Assembly (NCBI GenBank): GCA_023396255.1 | Contig: JAEWWU010000006.1 | Coordinates: 155,331-219,330, forward strand | Reading direction: 5' to 3' | DNA from: Bacteroidota bacterium | Lineage (GTDB): Bacteria; Bacteroidota; Bacteroidia; Bacteroidales; Porphyromonadaceae | Length of the DNA: 64,000 bases | Part shown: piece by piece, positions 9,239-17,553 of the stretch | How the letters are laid out: each line of letters starts with the position of its first letter | How positions within the stretch are numbered: position 1 is the first letter of the stretch | Program-made: the position numbers and the translations under genes | Notes under the pieces: generated by a model | What the model saw: only the letters and a program-made list of their open reading frames with translations | What the model was told of the DNA's origin: nothing | The model's database searches: none

Positions 9239-9314
9239 TAGGTGTTGTTTGTCTTTACGAGACATTGGAGAGCACCGAAGCTCCGTAGCATTTGTGTTGA
9301 AATAACTCCAAGGA

Positions 9315-10517
9315 TTAGAAAGTGTATTGCAACCCTACCGTTCCCAAATGCAGGGGAGAACTGCCAAACCGAACTGCTCCATTAGGGGTAAACCCATCTT
9401 GGTTGTACATAGCTTCGTAATGCACAGACCAGCGCACTCTGTTGTTGAACGAGTAACAGTTAAAGCCGGTAAGAAGGGTGTGGCTGATGCGATTCAACGA
9501 ATTTCCTCCAAGGGTTTGCTCTGCTGAAGAGGCGGTATAGTTGGTGTTACGATTGTAATAGTTATATCGAGCAATCCATTCTATCGGGAGGACATCGAAC
9601 CGCTCCACAATAGCCCCCATTACTCCAACAAACGGACGCTGCACGGTTTGCATACGGGTGGGGTCTATGGTTGCATAAGCCATAGTACTTTGATCGGTAC
9701 CTACTTGTTTGCCGGCAATAGCTTCTCCACTAAGCGATAGAAGCCCGAACCCGTGCCGCCACTCAAGAGTAGCGTGCGTTCCGTAATAAATGCGGTTGAG
9801 GTATTTATCAGTACCCGGTTGAGCTACAAAACCATAATATCCACTCACTCCGAAAGACAAAGAAAGGTTGCGCAGGTGGTGCACCACTTCTCCTCTAAAC
9901 AAAAAGTCAGGAATGGGCTTGGTCATTCGTTGTCCTCCGTTGCCACTCATTAGCCCGAGGGCAATACCACCCTGTGTGGCTTGCTTGTCGGGAGAGGCGT
10001 ATCCTAAGGTTAGTCCCAAATCGTGGTCTCCCGGGAAAAGCTCGGAAACGTATATGGAGCGATCAAAGAAAGGCCTTTTGGCAGACGATGAGGGAAGATC
10101 GAGCCCGAAGTACACTTTATCCAGACCGGTTTTAAGATAAAAACCATTCAATTGATGAGGAGCATACTTAAGGTAAATGGCATAGGGCACCAACCTAAAG
10201 TCTTGTACGTTGATGATGGCCATAGCAGATAGGTCTTTGTAGCCTGCGGCAAAATTGAGGTACCCACGGCGGATGCCCATACGGCTTTCGAATCGATTGG
10301 GGTGTAAGTTTTTACCTACCTTGAATTGTTCGACATTGTTGCCCAATTGCCAAATACTTTGTACATACCCTCCTGCAAATTGGATAAACTTTTTTTCAGC
10401 CGGGCGAGGTTGCTGCTTCTTTTGTCCCGAAGCAATGGTTATGGAACATAGAAGTAAAGTAGCAGTCCATACAGCAATTTTTGTTTTTGCAAAAAAGATT
10501 TGTAATGATGTTTGCAT
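9315..10517 (-). CDS. Outer-membrane porin, phosphate-selective porin O/P-like
   Basis: Predicted 400-aa outer-membrane beta-barrel. It has an N-terminal signal peptide (hydrophobic VWTATLLLCSITIASG, cleavage before QKKQQ), an alternating hydrophobic/aromatic pattern throughout, and a C-terminal Phe (VGLQYTF) as expected for BAM recognition. The sequence features FESRMGIRRGYLNFAAGYKD and FGLDLPSSSAKRPFFDRS recall the OprP/OprO-like porins of Bacteroidota. The substrate is not predictable; phosphate or polyphosphate is only the family name. It stands alone with a promoter at 10541-10548 and shares the terminator region with the CoA-transferase gene. The start ATG at 10517 lies about 15-20 nt from the predicted transcription start. 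Confidence 0.8.
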   Translation of the reverse strand: MQTSLQIFFAKTKIAVWTATLLLCSITIASGQKKQQPRPAEKKFIQFAGGYVQSIWQLGNNVEQFKVGKNLHPNRFESRMGIRRGYLNFAAGYKDLSAMAIINVQDFRLVPYAIYLKYAPHQLNGFYLKTGLDKVYFGLDLPSSSAKRPFFDRSIYVSELFPGDHDLGLTLGYASPDKQATQGGIALGLMSGNGGQRMTKPIPDFLFRGEVVHHLRNLSLSFGVSGYYGFVAQPGTDKYLNRIYYGTHATLEWRHGFGLLSLSGEAIAGKQVGTDQSTMAYATIDPTRMQTVQRPFVGVMGAIVERFDVLPIEWIARYNYYNRNTNYTASSAEQTLGGNSLNRISHTLLTGFNCYSFNNRVRWSVHYEAMYNQDGFTPNGAVRFGSSPLHLGTVGLQYTF

Positions 10518-10540
10518 AATTAAATAACTTAAGTACCCTG

Positions 10541-10548
10541 CAAAAGTA
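10541..10548 (-). promoter_or_regulatory. Putative porin promoter (-7 element TACTTTTG)
   Basis: Minus-strand TACTTTTG matches TAnnTTTG exactly, 23 nt upstream of the porin ATG. It lies just downstream of the terminator of the small peptide gene at 10623-10775. Confidence 0.55.
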
Positions 10549-10570
10549 CATCAACGCGCCAATATGGAGC

Positions 10571-10605
10571 AAAAAAAAAAGCCCGATCCTCTCCGGGATC
10601 GGGCT
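10571..10605 (-). terminator. Terminator of the 50-aa peptide gene
   Basis: Stem AGCCCGATCC (10580-10589) pairs with GGATCGGGCT (10596-10605). A run of ten A residues (10571-10580) provides the U-tract for minus-strand transcription. It begins 18 nt after the stop of the 50-aa gene, which supports that gene being a real transcription unit. Confidence 0.85.
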
Positions 10606-10622
10606 GAGATTCATAGAAAATT

Positions 10623-10775
10623 TTATTCGTCTTCGGCTACTACCTTCTCATATCCTCCATCTTCCCAACCTCCGACAGAGGCAGAAAAGGTGGCACTGTT
10701 CATCAATGTGTCGGATGCGAGAGAAATAGTTTCTATTGTGGGAGAATTGTAGATCAGATTGTCTTTTTTCTTCAT
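10623..10775 (-). CDS. Small acidic peptide (50 aa), related to the 44-aa peptide at 12843-12977
   Basis: Found by hand translation. It starts MKKKDNLIYNSPTIETISLA and ends in an acidic tail; the central part reads FSASVGGWEDGG. The pattern Y-x-[ST]-P-x-I-E-x-[IL]-S-[LI] followed by M-N, then F-[SN]-A-S and E-D-G-G is shared with the 44-aa peptide on the other side of the 590-aa lipoprotein gene. There is no signal peptide, no membrane segment and no cysteine. A strong terminator follows 18 nt downstream, and the lipoprotein gene upstream has its own terminator, so this looks like a separate transcription unit. Function unknown. Short proteins of this look are common beside surface lipoprotein genes in Bacteroidota (recollection, not checked). 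Confidence 0.6.
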   Translation of the reverse strand: MKKKDNLIYNSPTIETISLASDTLMNSATFSASVGGWEDGGYEKVVAEDE

Positions 10776-10940
10776 TATCGTTTGTATTCGTTGATTATTG
10801 AATTACTTGTTTTGTCTTAATTGGAGGGCAAGGATAAGGAATTTTAGTTAGATCTCGTCTATGCGTGCGCGAGGATGGAGCAAAATACGGTCTAATTAGT
10901 AGAGAAGGCAAGTCTTATAAGGGGAAGTAAGGGTGAAAGA

Positions 10941-10977
10941 AAAGGAGTTCAATCCCTTTGTTGGATTGAACTCCTTT
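10941..10977 (-). terminator. Terminator of the 590-aa lipoprotein gene
   Basis: A 15-bp perfect stem, AAAGGAGTTCAATCC (10941-10955) with its complement at 10963-10977 and a 7-nt loop, lies 36 nt downstream of the lipoprotein stop codon. Confidence 0.8.
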
Positions 10978-11013
10978 GGATTTGGTAATTAACTTTTTGC
11001 TGTTTATTGCCTT

Positions 11014-12786
11014 TTATTTATCTCTGAATAGACGGATGGCAAAACCATATTTTTTCGTGTTTCCTGTTACCAATATAGATTTATCTTCCCTGATCTGCAC
11101 AAAAGCTGCATTCTGTTCAGGATAATCTGTGCTTGGGGTACTTGTCCAATAGTGCCCTTGAATGTTTTGGTTCATTATTGTTCCTGTTGCTCCGGTTCCC
11201 TTGCCATTGTAGCCACAAAGAGGAAATATGCGTACTATGTCATCTTGTTTGTTACTTTCCCAATAGGTTGGAGTAGAAATAGCGTCAAGAGTCGTTTGGG
11301 CATCACCCAAGAAACGACAAGTAACCTTGAGCTTTTTGTAGTAACCTGTTCCGTACCCTGCAGGAACGGGGCTGTTTGGATTATCTACCCATTCATAGCG
11401 ATAAGCGCAGCGACGCCGATTGTCTTCTGCGGGGGGAAAGCCGTTTTCAGCTTGTTCAGAGGCTTTTTGAAAACGAATACCATAGATATTCTTTCCGTCT
11501 TTACCTCCCTTGTAATCCGCCATATAAGTATTTCTCATCCCCTGTACATCTATTGTTTCTTTTTTATTCTTGTTGAGATCATCCGAGTATGCCATCTCTG
11601 AGTGAATATACGTTGCGTTGCGATCCATTGGGAAAATACCTTCCCATTCGTATCGAGAGGGGAGGTGATACCCGATACCAGCAACCTTAAATCCCTTTCC
11701 TACGTCATATTTTTCCACAGCATCAGCCCAGCTAAAGTAACCACTTGGGCCAATATTGGCATCTGAAGAGGCAAAGTTCACTGCATCCTGAGCCATATTG
11801 CGCTCTGCAACAAGCTCCAAAGACAACAAAGGACGGAAGATATCAACCTTCATTAAATGAGACTTATGAGATGCAAACACCTTGTTGCTGGAAAAAAGAT
11901 CGGTGGTCTCGGCTCGGAACAATCTAAGACCTCCGGGTTCACCTTCGGTAATTGCTCCCTCAGAAGTAAGTTCACGAGGCATTCCCCACGCCAAGCTATG
12001 AAACTCTGCATTCTGCTCTGCCACAACCTTAAATTTTATTGTTGCAGTTGTTGCTGAAGAGCTGTTGAAATTCCACTTCAAGTCGCTCCCCGTGGTTACA
12101 TCGCTCCCCGTTGCCGAAAAATCGTAGCTCCCATTTCTATCCAACGCATTGCTTACTACTCCTACGTGTGTGTTGAGGGAAATACCACTTTTGTTTGTCC
12201 CTTTCATATGAATGAGAGATCCTTGTGGCTTAAAGTGCACTTTAGCGGCAAGTCCGGAGGTAGAAATGGTCAATTTTGTCCATAAAAAAGCCAACGGAAG
12301 ACGTAATTTGTTCGAAGCCAAAGATTTGTCGAGCTCGTCTTTGTAGGTGAAATCTACCTTTGTTTTCTCTAAGTTGAGCTCTCCTCCCCCTGCAATCCCT
12401 GCAATGTACCACTCTTCATTGGGCATAGGAGTCTTGCCGGAAGTGTTTTCTATGGTTATTTCGCTATTTTTCTGTTTGAGTTTCAATCCTCCTTCCGTGC
12501 TTGTAACTTCCCAATCCACTCGGGCATATCCTACAAAAGAGGCATCTCCCTTCTTTCTAAGAAAACAGTGTGTAGTCCAATCCGATTGGGCAAGGAGCTT
12601 GGGTACAGAGTGTGTAGTGTCAAACTCCAATGCGCGCATTTGCTCTTCCGACAATATAATATCAGCCTCCAGATTCAATTTGCAGATAACCGAGGTATGG
12701 GAAGTCGGCTCTTGTTGCTTTTGTTTATTACAAGAGGCAAGAAGTACAAATACAAATAAAAGAGGAATGTAAATAATGTTTCTCAT
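11014..12786 (-). CDS. Surface lipoprotein with fimbrillin-like N-terminal half and FISUMP/C-type-lectin-like C-terminal half
   Basis: Predicted lipoprotein of 590 aa; signal peptide with lipobox LLASC, lipidated Cys near residue 19, followed by NKQKQQE. Residues of about 30-320 are beta-rich with W-T-K-L-T-I-S and GSYDFSATG-type segments as seen in fimbrillin-family proteins of Bacteroidota. The C-terminal part carries GIGYHLPSRYEWEGIFP, RRRCAYRYEW, FPLCGYNGKGTG, HYWTSTP and a final YGFAIRLFRDK, the signature order of FISUMP/formylglycine-enzyme-like C-type lectin folds (W-x-x-P-S-x-x-E-W; W-T-S-T; R-L-x-R-D). Such proteins can be fimbrial tip or accessory adhesins; that role is inferred. 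The gene is preceded by a 44-aa peptide gene 56 nt upstream and followed by its own terminator. Confidence 0.78.
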   Translation of the reverse strand: MRNIIYIPLLFVFVLLASCNKQKQQEPTSHTSVICKLNLEADIILSEEQMRALEFDTTHSVPKLLAQSDWTTHCFLRKKGDASFVGYARVDWEVTSTEGGLKLKQKNSEITIENTSGKTPMPNEEWYIAGIAGGGELNLEKTKVDFTYKDELDKSLASNKLRLPLAFLWTKLTISTSGLAAKVHFKPQGSLIHMKGTNKSGISLNTHVGVVSNALDRNGSYDFSATGSDVTTGSDLKWNFNSSSATTATIKFKVVAEQNAEFHSLAWGMPRELTSEGAITEGEPGGLRLFRAETTDLFSSNKVFASHKSHLMKVDIFRPLLSLELVAERNMAQDAVNFASSDANIGPSGYFSWADAVEKYDVGKGFKVAGIGYHLPSRYEWEGIFPMDRNATYIHSEMAYSDDLNKNKKETIDVQGMRNTYMADYKGGKDGKNIYGIRFQKASEQAENGFPPAEDNRRRCAYRYEWVDNPNSPVPAGYGTGYYKKLKVTCRFLGDAQTTLDAISTPTYWESNKQDDIVRIFPLCGYNGKGTGATGTIMNQNIQGHYWTSTPSTDYPEQNAAFVQIREDKSILVTGNTKKYGFAIRLFRDK

Positions 12787-12842
12787 CTTAATAAATGGTG
12801 TTTTTTTTGAATTGATAAATCAGTAAAACCCTCCCGTTATGG

Positions 12843-12977
12843 TTAGAGTTCTCCCCCATCTTCAAAATCATCTACCTTAGCAGAGGCATTAAATTGATTC
12901 ATTGTTGCCTCAAAGGAGATAGACAGGATTTCTATCCGAGGGGTTTCGTACGATCGTTTGTTCTTTTCTGGGTTCAT
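12843..12977 (-). CDS. Small acidic peptide (44 aa) upstream of the fimbrillin-like lipoprotein
   Basis: Found by hand translation; starts MNPEKNKRSYETPRIEILSI and ends with FEDGGEL. It shares with the 50-aa peptide at 10623-10775 the pattern Y-E/N-[ST]-P-x-I-E, then S-[LI], M-N, F-N/S-A-S and E-D-G-G. The distance from the Tyr to the last Gly is 32 residues in both. No export signal is seen. The stop lies 56 nt before the lipoprotein ATG with no terminator between, so the pair is probably co-transcribed. A (AT)9 tract lies 67-84 nt upstream of its ATG. The function is unknown; a leader or regulatory role and a secreted signal are both open. Confidence 0.55.
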   Translation of the reverse strand: MNPEKNKRSYETPRIEILSISFEATMNQFNASAKVDDFEDGGEL

Positions 12978-13445
12978 CTCTTTTCTTATTTTTAATTATT
13001 AGTTATTCTTTATAGAAAAACAAGTAAGCTTTTCTGGGCGCGAATATATATATATATATATCCGGCAAGCGAAAATAGCGTTAATAAAACATAACAAGAT
13101 GTGACGAGATTCTCCTGCATTTGAGAAACAAAGAGTAGACCGGACTAAAAGTTGGGATTTAGCGAAAGAGTTTTTCCCTCTTGGTGGAGAATTCCCCTCG
13201 CTTATGGAATTGGGTAACGGAGGGGAATACCTTCGTTTTTTTGCAGTCAATTGAAAAATTTAGCAGAGAACTAAATTGGAAGGAAAATGTTGCAACACAC
13301 CGATTGTTTATGTACGGTGTCTTAGGCAAAGCAAAATAGGGTGCAAAAAATCACAGCAAATGGTTTCCCAAGAACCAAGTGGCCCCGGGTAAATGAATAC
13401 TCAATATTTACTGAGCGGAGGGATTTTATTCGAATAGAGAGGTTC
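12978..13445. other. Gene-free stretch between pncB and the lipoprotein module
   Basis: No convincing gene in 468 bp. It holds the (AT)9 tract at 13044-13061 and an imperfect inverted repeat ATTCCCCTC (13191-13199) / GAGGGGAAT (13220-13228). Sequence around 13255-13275 (GCAGAGAACTAAATTGG) faintly resembles the ends of the dispersed element. An 83-codon open frame on the minus strand (12999-13250) is compositionally unlike a protein because it translates the AT repeat. Confidence 0.6.
13044..13061. repeat. Simple sequence repeat (AT)9
   Basis: Eighteen bases of perfect alternating AT upstream of the 44-aa peptide and fimbrillin-like lipoprotein genes. Tracts of this sort can change length by slipped-strand mispairing. 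Confidence 0.95.
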
Positions 13446-14930
13446 TTATGCCTCCTCTTCTTTCTGATACTCCCTGACAAGTGTCATCAGGCAGTGGTGG
13501 TACTTGGGGCTCATATCCAAATAGTGTACGTGTGGATTTTCGAAACGTTGCTCTTCTTGCCAAATCTCGGTGCTTAGTTGCTGTTGCACATAGTTGCGAA
13601 TTTCTACCAATGTTTTACAAGGCAAGGTTCGTTTTCCGTTTCGAACCACTTGTTGCTGCATTTTGCGCATCGTACAATCGGCACCAAAGGAGCGTTTTTC
13701 CCAGGGCTTTTGTGGATAGATGTAGGGGTATTCTTTGCCGGCAGGAATCGCTTCTCCTTTGAGAGAGATGAGATCGGCAATGGCTTTGCCACTCTTTTCG
13801 TATACTCTGTACACCTCTTTCCAAGCAGGGTGAGTTGTTTTACTTAGGTTGTTGGACAGTTTGATTTTGGGAATCATTATACCATTTTCCTCGATGGCAA
13901 CCAATTTGTAAACGGCTCCAAAAGTGGCATCGCTATGAGCGGTGATGAGCCGTTCGCCCACCCCGAAACTGTCTATACATCCCCCCTGTGCCAAAATGGA
14001 GGTAATAGTCCATTCGTCCAAACTGTTCGACCCCATAATTAGGGTTTCGTGAAGACCGGCCTCGTTGAGCATCTTCCTCGCTTTTTTGGAGAGGTAGGCA
14101 ATATCTCCGGAATCTATCCGAATTCCTTTTAATTTCTTTCCTGTCGGCTCCAATACCTCTTTGGCGGTTCGTATGGCGTTGGGTACACCCGAAGCAAGCG
14201 TGTTGTATGTGTCTACCAGCAACACGGTTTCGTCTCCGTAGATACGGGCATATTGGCAAAAAGCTTCATATTCGTTTTCAAAGACCATCACCCAGCTATG
14301 TGCCATAGTGCCTACGACAGGGATGTTAAATATTTGCCCAGCCAAAACGGTGGCAGTTGCACTTACTCCCCCTATATAGGCGGCACGTGCTCCATAAAGG
14401 GCGGCGTCTATATTGTGTGCTCTGCGTGCTCCCATATCTGCCACGGGTCGTCCTTGTGCAGCCCTCACAATGCGACTGGCTTTAGTGGCGATGAGTGATT
14501 GATGATTGACCAGTGTAAGTAGAGCGGTTTCTATAATTTGAGCTTCTATCAGAGAAGCCACAACGGTAATCACCGGTTCGTTGGGGTAGATGATAGAGCC
14601 TTCCGGAAAGGCATAAATATCTCCGGAAAATCGAAACCGAGAAAGGTAGTCGAGAAATTGTTCATCGAACAGATTCAGAGACCGCAAGTAGCCAATATCT
14701 TGCGCAGAAAAATGCAGCTGCTCGACAAAGTCAATCACTTGCTCCAAACCGGCAAAGATGGCAAAGCCCCCTCTGTCCGGAATGCGTCGATAAAAAAGGT
14801 CGAAAACCGATCGGGGAGACTCTTTTTGACCGATATGGTAGCCATTGGCCATAGTTAGCTCATACAAATCCATCAGCATACTGATGTTTCGCGCATCGAA
14901 CTGTGAGTGTTTGGAGGGCTGTTGATTCAT
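13446..14930 (-). CDS. pncB: Nicotinate phosphoribosyltransferase
   Basis: Cytoplasmic enzyme of NAD salvage that joins nicotinate to PRPP with ATP hydrolysis, giving nicotinate mononucleotide. At 494 aa it fits the long bacterial type. Visible family sequences are DLYELTMANGYH near the N-terminus, FYRRIPDRGGFAIFAGLEQ, the phosphoribosyl-binding part MGARRAHNIDAALYGARAAYIGG, the active-site His in VGTMAHSWV, and IRIDSGDIAYLSKKARKML in the C-terminal half. Start is ATG at 14930. It diverges from porZ over a 276-bp intergenic region; a near-consensus -7 element (TACTTTTA, 14967-14974) lies about 37 nt upstream. No obvious terminator follows it. Confidence 0.96.
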   Translation of the reverse strand: MNQQPSKHSQFDARNISMLMDLYELTMANGYHIGQKESPRSVFDLFYRRIPDRGGFAIFAGLEQVIDFVEQLHFSAQDIGYLRSLNLFDEQFLDYLSRFRFSGDIYAFPEGSIIYPNEPVITVVASLIEAQIIETALLTLVNHQSLIATKASRIVRAAQGRPVADMGARRAHNIDAALYGARAAYIGGVSATATVLAGQIFNIPVVGTMAHSWVMVFENEYEAFCQYARIYGDETVLLVDTYNTLASGVPNAIRTAKEVLEPTGKKLKGIRIDSGDIAYLSKKARKMLNEAGLHETLIMGSNSLDEWTITSILAQGGCIDSFGVGERLITAHSDATFGAVYKLVAIEENGIMIPKIKLSNNLSKTTHPAWKEVYRVYEKSGKAIADLISLKGEAIPAGKEYPYIYPQKPWEKRSFGADCTMRKMQQQVVRNGKRTLPCKTLVEIRNYVQQQLSTEIWQEEQRFENPHVHYLDMSPKYHHCLMTLVREYQKEEEA

Positions 14931-14966
14931 TATCTTACTCTCTTCGGCTGTTTTCTATTTGCTCGA

Positions 14967-14974
14967 TAAAAGTA
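14967..14974 (-). promoter_or_regulatory. Possible pncB promoter (-7 element TACTTTTA)
   Basis: Seven of eight positions match TAnnTTTG on the minus strand, 37 nt before the pncB start. Confidence 0.35.
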
Positions 14975-15004
14975 CAAAAGAGTTTTCTCTTGGATATAAT
15001 TCTT

Positions 15005-15037
15005 TTTGAGGGAGGTTTTTCTTTTTGGTTATCTTTG
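15005..15037 (+). promoter_or_regulatory. Putative porZ-pepC promoter (TTTG-N21-TATCTTTG)
   Basis: Full Bacteroidota promoter: -33 TTTG at 15005-15008 and -7 TATCTTTG at 15030-15037, separated by 21 nt. This predicts a long leader of about 165 nt before the porZ ATG at 15207. The -33 box is embedded in the motif TTTTTGAGGGAG that recurs in other intergenic regions here. Confidence 0.65.
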
Positions 15038-15206
15038 TGCAGTAGATAAATCTTTTGCCTTCTTGTATGTTATGCGTGAGAAGAAGAAAGGCGCAGACCT
15101 GCTTGAATAAGCCAAAAGATAAGGAATTATAACGGTGGTCAAAGACGAACAAAGTGGCTTGGTGCTTGCAGGGGGAGTTTTTCGATCGTTACATCAATAG
15201 CAAGAT

Positions 15207-17534
15207 ATGAGAAAACAAATAGTGCATCTTTGTTTTGGGGTAGGAATTTTCATAGGAATGCTTGGAGGAGGATTTTCTCTTTCGGCCCAGTCGCCCCAGG
15301 ACAACCACAATTGGAGAAGCCTTCTTTCCATAGGAGATGTCAGCCAAATTCAAGAAACCCCTACACAGATTTTTGCCTCTTCGGGAGATGCTTTTTTTAC
15401 AGTAGGTAAAGAGGCTCCCAATAAGGTGGTTTTCTTTGATCGCTCTATGGGCGTTTCCGATATAGGGGTAGAGCGTTTTGCCTTTGACAAGGATGTGCTC
15501 CTTGTCTATTACAGAAGCGGTATCATTGACCTTGTGCATAAGGAAGGAATACGACGTATTTCTGCTATCTACGATAATATTCGCTTAACAGACAAATCAC
15601 TCAACCAGATCTTTTTTTGGAAAGATTGGGCTTTTCTGGCGGGAAACTTCGGCTTGTCGGTAGTTAGTTTAGCGGAAGGGAAAATTTTGTCTACCTCTTT
15701 TATCGGGCAGAGTGTGCAATCTGTGGTGTGCTTCAATGACGAAGTAATGATTCTCAAGGACAATATATTGCTCAAGGCTTCTTTGTCATCCAATTTGCAA
15801 GACCCTTCGCAATGGCAAGAGGTTTTGACAGGGATAACCAAACCTCTTCAATTGGCTCTTGTCAAAGGCTCGGTGTTTTTGTTGGGAGGGGCAGACGGAG
15901 GTGAGGTTTATTCGATAACTGCCCCAACTGTTCCATTATTCAAGGGGGTCAAAGAAATGGTTTCTACCCAAGCGGTAGGGGTGGTACTTATTGGTGAGAG
16001 GTGGCTCAAGGTAATTAGAGAAGGAGGAAAGGAAGTCGCACAGCTTCCTACCAATTCCCAAATAGTCTCAGTCTCCGCCAATACCTCGGAGCACGAATTA
16101 TGGGCCGCTGATGGAACTTCTATTTTTAGAGCCGACTTGCAGCAGAGCAATCCGGTCCTGCAACCGTTTGAATTCAACTATTCGGGACCAATGGATAACC
16201 GTTCTTTCTACGGAACTATCGCACATAAGCGACTCTATATGGCGGGGGGCGGTAGAGGGGCCGACCGTATGAACCTGCCGGGCAGTCTCAAAATCTATAA
16301 TGGCACAGAGTGGGAAAATATAGGGCGAGCCAACGTGGAACCTCTTACCGGGATAGAGTTTACCGATGCGGTGTCTGTGGCTGTGGACCCCAAAGACGCC
16401 TCTCACTTCTATGTGGCAACGTGGGGCGAAGGTTTGTTGGAGTTTGCCAACTATGGTAAATCCATCCAACGCTACCACGCCGATAACAGTGACTTGATGT
16501 CTGCCGTCTCAGGCAACCCTAATTATGTTCGCACGGGCAGTTTGACTATTGACCCCAGGGGCAATTTGTGGATGGCGCAAGGCTCGGTCTCCAAGCCTAT
16601 TGCTGTACGAACGCCCGATGGAACACTCAAAAGCCTTTCTTATCCTGCTATTGCTTCGGTCAATTCGTTTGGGCGAATGTTGGCTCTTCCAGGAGGAACC
16701 AAATGGTTGAATATTTACCACAGGGGGGGGGATCAGGTGAATGGAGTTTTTGTTTTTAACGATAACAATACCCCCCTTGACGAAACGGATGATGCCACCT
16801 TACTGTTTTCTCAGTTTACGGATCGCACAGGTAAGGTAATAGCAGCTTCACACTATTATGATATGGCGGTAGATCGCTCGGGTATAATGTGGATTGGCAC
16901 CGATCGTGGTCCGATCTTTGTGCATAATGCCGCCGGGGTACCCAAGCAATCTTCTACTCCCGTGGCTTCACGCCCCGTGGGAGGAAAGGAGCCCAATCTC
17001 TTCTATGTAATGGACAACGTTCCGGTTACTGCCATTGTTGTGGATGAGGCAAACAATAAATGGATGGGGACTCGTTCGGATGGACTTTACCTCCTCTCAC
17101 CCGATGGAACAACAGTTTATAAACACTTTACCATCGACAACAGCCCCTTGCTCTCGAACAGTATCAGTACTCTCAACTTGGATGCAGTCAGCGGAGTCCT
17201 CTATATAGGGACTTCTATGGGGTTGATGGCCTACAACATAGGGATTGCCGGTAATTTTGATCAGTTGCGCAAAGAGATACACGTTTATCCCAATCCGCTT
17301 CGCCCGGAAGATAACGACAAGATCACCGTTTCAGGATTGAGTGCCGGAGTTACCATTCGTGTGCTTGATACGGCTGGCAATGTTCTGCATCAAGATACCG
17401 CCATTACCTCCGAGTTGAGCTTCAACGCGCGTATGCCCAACGGAGAACGTTACCCGTCCGGAGTTTATCAGTTGTTGGTTTCCGATGCGAACGGCAAACA
17501 AGGGCACACCATTCGCTTTGCAGTTATTTATTAA
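15207..17534 (+). CDS. porZ: Type IX secretion system protein PorZ
   Basis: Cell-surface component of the T9SS attachment complex (PorU, PorV, PorQ, PorZ), which in P. gingivalis handles A-LPS delivery for anchoring cargo. At 775 aa it has the length of P. gingivalis PorZ. A signal peptide (GVGIFIGMLGGGFSLSAQ) is followed by two beta-propeller domains rich in W-x-x-x-G-x and D-P-x-G-N-L-W-M type blade motifs (e.g. DPRGNLWMAQGS, DRSGIMWIGTDRG, NNKWMGTRSDGLYLLSPDG). The last 85 residues (VYPNPLRPEDNDKITV ... GVYQLLVSDANGK) form a T9SS C-terminal domain, which stays uncleaved in PorZ. A G9 tract (16723-16731) within codons 506-509 is a potential slippage site. An exported C1 peptidase gene follows 19 nt downstream, the same order I recall in P. 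gingivalis. Confidence 0.92.
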   Translation: MRKQIVHLCFGVGIFIGMLGGGFSLSAQSPQDNHNWRSLLSIGDVSQIQETPTQIFASSGDAFFTVGKEAPNKVVFFDRSMGVSDIGVERFAFDKDVLLVYYRSGIIDLVHKEGIRRISAIYDNIRLTDKSLNQIFFWKDWAFLAGNFGLSVVSLAEGKILSTSFIGQSVQSVVCFNDEVMILKDNILLKASLSSNLQDPSQWQEVLTGITKPLQLALVKGSVFLLGGADGGEVYSITAPTVPLFKGVKEMVSTQAVGVVLIGERWLKVIREGGKEVAQLPTNSQIVSVSANTSEHELWAADGTSIFRADLQQSNPVLQPFEFNYSGPMDNRSFYGTIAHKRLYMAGGGRGADRMNLPGSLKIYNGTEWENIGRANVEPLTGIEFTDAVSVAVDPKDASHFYVATWGEGLLEFANYGKSIQRYHADNSDLMSAVSGNPNYVRTGSLTIDPRGNLWMAQGSVSKPIAVRTPDGTLKSLSYPAIASVNSFGRMLALPGGTKWLNIYHRGGDQVNGVFVFNDNNTPLDETDDATLLFSQFTDRTGKVIAASHYYDMAVDRSGIMWIGTDRGPIFVHNAAGVPKQSSTPVASRPVGGKEPNLFYVMDNVPVTAIVVDEANNKWMGTRSDGLYLLSPDGTTVYKHFTIDNSPLLSNSISTLNLDAVSGVLYIGTSMGLMAYNIGIAGNFDQLRKEIHVYPNPLRPEDNDKITVSGLSAGVTIRVLDTAGNVLHQDTAITSELSFNARMPNGERYPSGVYQLLVSDANGKQGHTIRFAVIY
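16723..16731 (+). repeat. Homopolymer G9 tract inside porZ
   Basis: Nine consecutive G residues encode the end of Arg506, Gly507, Gly508 and the first base of Asp509. Loss or gain of one G would shift the frame and remove the C-terminal domain. Confidence 0.95.
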
Positions 17535-17553
17535 ATTGAATCAATACAATAAG

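Noticed and set aside
12999..13250. 83-codon minus-strand frame next to the AT repeat
   Set aside because: Part of it is the IYIYIY translation of the repeat; no promoter, no neighbour logic and odd composition.
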